The position numbers and the translations under genes are program-made. DNA of 64,000 nucleotides from Cherax quadricarinatus (taxonomy: Eukaryota; Arthropoda; Malacostraca; Decapoda; Parastacidae), in the NCBI RefSeq assembly GCF_038502225.1, contig NC_091292.1, positions 101,844,664 to 101,908,663 of the forward strand, read 5' to 3'. The notes beneath the pieces are model-generated. The model was not told the origin of the DNA, did not search any database, and worked only from the letters and a program-made list of their open reading frames with translations. Positions within the stretch are counted from its first letter, which is position 1. The number at the start of each line of letters is the position of its first letter. This document shows, piece by piece, positions 61,190-64,000 of the stretch.

Positions 61190-64000
61190 TTTTTCTCCTT
61201 TTTCTACATAGCTCTTGTTCTTCTTTATTTCTTCTATTGTCCATGGGGAAGTGGAAAAGAATCTTTCCTACGTAAGCCATGCGTGTCGTATGAGGCGACT
61301 AAAATGCCGGGAGCAATGGGCTAGTAACCCCTTCTCCTGTAGACATTTACTAAAAAAGAGAAGAAGAAAAACTTTATAAAACTGGGATGCTTGAATGTGC
61401 GTGAATGTAGTGCAGATGACAAGAAACAGATGATTACTGATGTTATGAATGAAAAGAAGTTGGATGTCCTGGCCCTAAGCGAAACAAAGCTGAAGGGGGT
61501 AGGGGAGTTTCGGTGGGGGGAAATAAATGGGATTAAATCTGGAGTATCTGAGAGAGTTAGAGCAAAGGAAGGGGTAGCAGTAATGTTGAATGATCAGTTA
61601 TGGAAGGAGAAAAGAGAATATGAATGTGTAAATGCAAGAATTATGTGGATTAAAGTAAAGGCTGGATGTGAGAAGTGGGTCATAATAAGCGTGTATGCAC
61701 CTGGAGAAGAGAGGAATGCAGAGGAGAGAGAGAGATTTTGGGAGATGTTAAGTGAATGTATAGGAGCCTTTGAACCAAGTGAGAGAGTAATTGTGGTAGG
61801 GGACCTGAATGCTAAAGTAGGAGAAACTTTTAGAGAGGGTGTGGTAGGTAAGTTTGGGGTGCCAGGTGTAAATGATAATGGGAGCCCTTTGATTGAACTT
61901 TGTATAGAAAGGGGTTTAGTTATAGGTAACACATATTTTAAGAAAAAGAGGATAAATAAGTATACAAGATATGATGTAGGGCAAAATGACAGTAGTTTGT
62001 TGGATTATGTATTGGTAGATAAAAGACTGTTGAGTAGACTTCAGGATGTACATGTTTATAGAGGGGCCACAGATATATCAGATCACTTTCTAGTTGTAGC
62101 TACACTGAGAGTAAAAGGTAGATGGGATACAAGGAGAATAGAAGCATCAGGGAAGAGAGAGGTGAAGGTTTATAAACTAAAAGAGGAGGCAGTTAGGGAA
62201 AAATATAAACAGCTATTGGAGGATAGATGGGCTAAAGAGAGCATAGGCAATGGGGTCGAAGAGGTATGGGGTAGGTTTAAAAATGTAGTGTTAAAGTGTT
62301 CAGCAGAAGTTTGTGGTTACAGGAAAGTGGGTGCGGGAGGGAAGAGGAGCGATTGGTGGAATGATGATGTAAAGAGAGTAGTAAGGGAGAAAAAGTTAGC
62401 ATATGAGAAGTTTTTACAAAGTAGAAGTGATGCAAGGAGGGAAGAGTATATGGAGAAAAAGAGAGAGGTTAAGAGAGTGGTGAAGCAATGTAAAAAGAGA
62501 GCAAATGAGAGAGTGGGTGAGATGTTATCAACAAATTTTGTTGAAAACAAGAAAAAGTTTTGGAGTGAGATTAACAAGTTAAGGAAGCCTAGAGAACAAA
62601 TGGATTTGTCAGTTAAAAATAGGAGAGGAGAGTTATTAAATGGAGAGTTAGAGGTATTGGGAAGATGGAGGTAATATTTTGAGGAATTGTTAAATGTTGA
62701 TGAAGATAGGGAAGCTGTGATTTCGTGTATAGGGCAAGGAGGAATAACATCTTGTAGGAGTGAGGAAGAGCCAGTTGTGAGTGTGGGGGAAGTTCGTGAG
62801 GCAGTAGGTAAAATGAAAGGGGGTAAGGCAGCCGGGATTGATGGGATAAAGATAGAAATGTTAAAAGCAGGTGGGGATACAGTTTTGGAGTGGTTGGTGC
62901 AATTATTTAATAAATGTATGGAAGAGGGTAAGGTACCTAGGGATTGGCAGAGAGCATGCATAGTTCCTTTGTATAAAGGCAAAGGGGACAAAAGAGAGTG
63001 CAAAAATTATAGGGGGATTAGTCTGTTGAGTATACCTGGTAAAGTGTATGGTAGAGTTGTTATTGAAAGAATTAAAAGTAAGACTGAGAATAGGATAGCA
63101 GATGAACAAGGAGGCTTTAGGAAAGGTAGGGGGTGTGTGGACCAGGTGTTTACAGTGAAACATATAAGTGAACAGTATTTAGATAAGGCTAAAGAGGTCT
63201 TTGTGGCATTTATGGATTTGGAAAAGGCGTATGACAGGGTGGATAGGGGGGCAATGTGGCAGATGTTGCAGGTGTATGGTGTAGGAGGTAGGTTACTGAA
63301 AGCAGTGAAGAGTTTTTACGAGGATAGTGAGGCTCAAGTTAGAGTACATAGGAAAGAGGGAAATTATTTCCCAGTAAAAGTAGGCCTTAGACAGGGATGT
63401 GTGATGTCACCGTGGTTGTTTAATATATTTATAGATGGGGTTGTAAGAGAAGTAAATGCGAGGGTCTTGACAAGAGGCGTGGAGTTAAAAGATAAGGAAT
63501 CACACATAAAGTGGGAGTTGTCACAGTTGCTCTTTGCTGATGACATTGTGCTCTTGGGAGATTCTGAAGAGAAGTTGCAGAGATTGGTGGATGAATTTGG
63601 TAGGGTGTGCAAAAGAAGAAAACTAAAAGTGAATACAGGAAAGAGTAAGGTTATGAGGATAACAAAAATATTAGGTGATGAAAGATTGGATATCAGATTG
63701 GAGGGAGAGAGTATGGAGGAGGTGAATGTATTCAGATATTTGGGAGTGGACGTGTCAGCGGATGGGTCTATGAAGGATGAGGTGAATCATAGAATTGATG
63801 AGGGGAAAAGGGTGAGTGGTGCACTTAGGAGTCTGTGGAGACAAAGAACTTTGTCCTTGGAGGCAAAGAGGGGAATGAATGAGAGTATAGTTTTACCAAC
63901 ACTCTTATATGGGTGTGAACCATGGGTGATGAGTGTTGCAGTGAAGGGAAGACTGGAGGCAGTGGAGATGTCATGTCTGAGGGCAATGTGTGGTGTGAAT
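61190..64000 (+). mobile_element. RTE LINE copy F with 5' UTR, runs off window
   Basis: The only RTE copy here with its 5' region. The 5' UTR (about 61190-61380) includes CATGGGGAAGTGGAAAAG, GTCGTATGAGGCGACTAAAA and GGGCTAGTAACCCCTTCTCC, the same words as the SINE heads. The right edge cuts it before the 3' UTR. Confidence 0.85.
61343..64000 (+). pseudogene. RTE LINE copy F: endonuclease-RT ORF with nonsense codon
   Basis: The frame opens after a TAG at 61340; no in-frame ATG precedes KLGCLNVRECSADD, so the start is unclear (lost ATG, or non-AUG start). Endonuclease motifs run in order: GCLNVR, LALSETKLKG, YAPGEE, GDLNAKVG, LLDYVLVD, ISDHFLVVA. A GAA to TAA change at 62672-62674 stops the frame in the linker (GRWR*). 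The same frame continues with KAAGIDGI, FMDLEKAYDRVD, LRQGC, LFADDIVLLG and YGCEPW up to the edge. A one-base defect therefore silences an otherwise complete ORF. It is slightly more diverged from B, C and E than they are from each other. Confidence 0.87.

Overview
The window is eukaryotic, AT-rich and packed with transposons. It most likely comes from a malacostracan (decapod) crustacean. I infer this from the repeat types: RTE LINEs with a tail reading GGGTCACCCTGCC, an I-type LINE with a (TAA)n tail, a tRNA-derived SINE with a TTATC tail, and many Tigger-like elements. No database was searched. Only two host genes are visible, and they converge. A plus-strand gene ends at 15321-15719 with a Gly/Arg-rich last exon. 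A minus-strand gene at 52254-56810 is the last exon of a KDM2-type histone demethylase (F-box plus LRR). Its JmjC, CXXC and PHD exons must lie beyond the right edge. Everything between and around them is intergenic or intronic DNA built largely of nested mobile elements.

Layout. 1-2675: the 3' part of a piggyBac transposon, including its transposase and a right end at TTAA. 2676-13612: three RTE copies encoding reverse transcriptase (B, C, D), inverted RTE fragments, a Tigger-like element interrupted by RTE copy B, and small Tigger-like MITEs. 13645-15279: a SINE, then an unusual oligomeric insertion of about 417-bp units, three direct and one inverted, with a 13-bp target duplication. 15321-16690: the Gly-rich exon and its 3' flank. 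16692-25259: a transposon nest. A Tigger element that closely resembles mammalian MER2 contains a second Tigger-like element, which in turn contains an RTE, a CR1/jockey-type LINE and a piggyBac-type MITE. 25398-27047: two Tigger-type elements back to back. 27050-33715: sparse sequence with RTE relics, a 40-bp minisatellite and two more Tigger-type elements. 33716-40913: a full-length I-type LINE with a 10-bp target duplication, itself interrupted by a 603-bp insertion related to the 417-bp units. 43036-50965: inverted, 3'-truncated I-type LINE copies forming a large palindrome. 51157-51456: a tRNA-SINE. 52254-56810: the KDM2 exon. 56811-64000: the KDM2 intron, with RTE, SINE and LINE relics and a long RTE running off the right edge.

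The richest signals are the oligomeric insertions (two separate insertions with clean target duplications, two related unit families, and a degenerate hammerhead-like motif), the MER2-like Tigger, the SINE that joins an RTE 5' UTR to the RTE 3' tail, and a tail of about 1,200 residues with 11-residue tandem repeats on the KDM2-type protein. Several insertions can be dated relative to each other from filled and empty sites inside the window.
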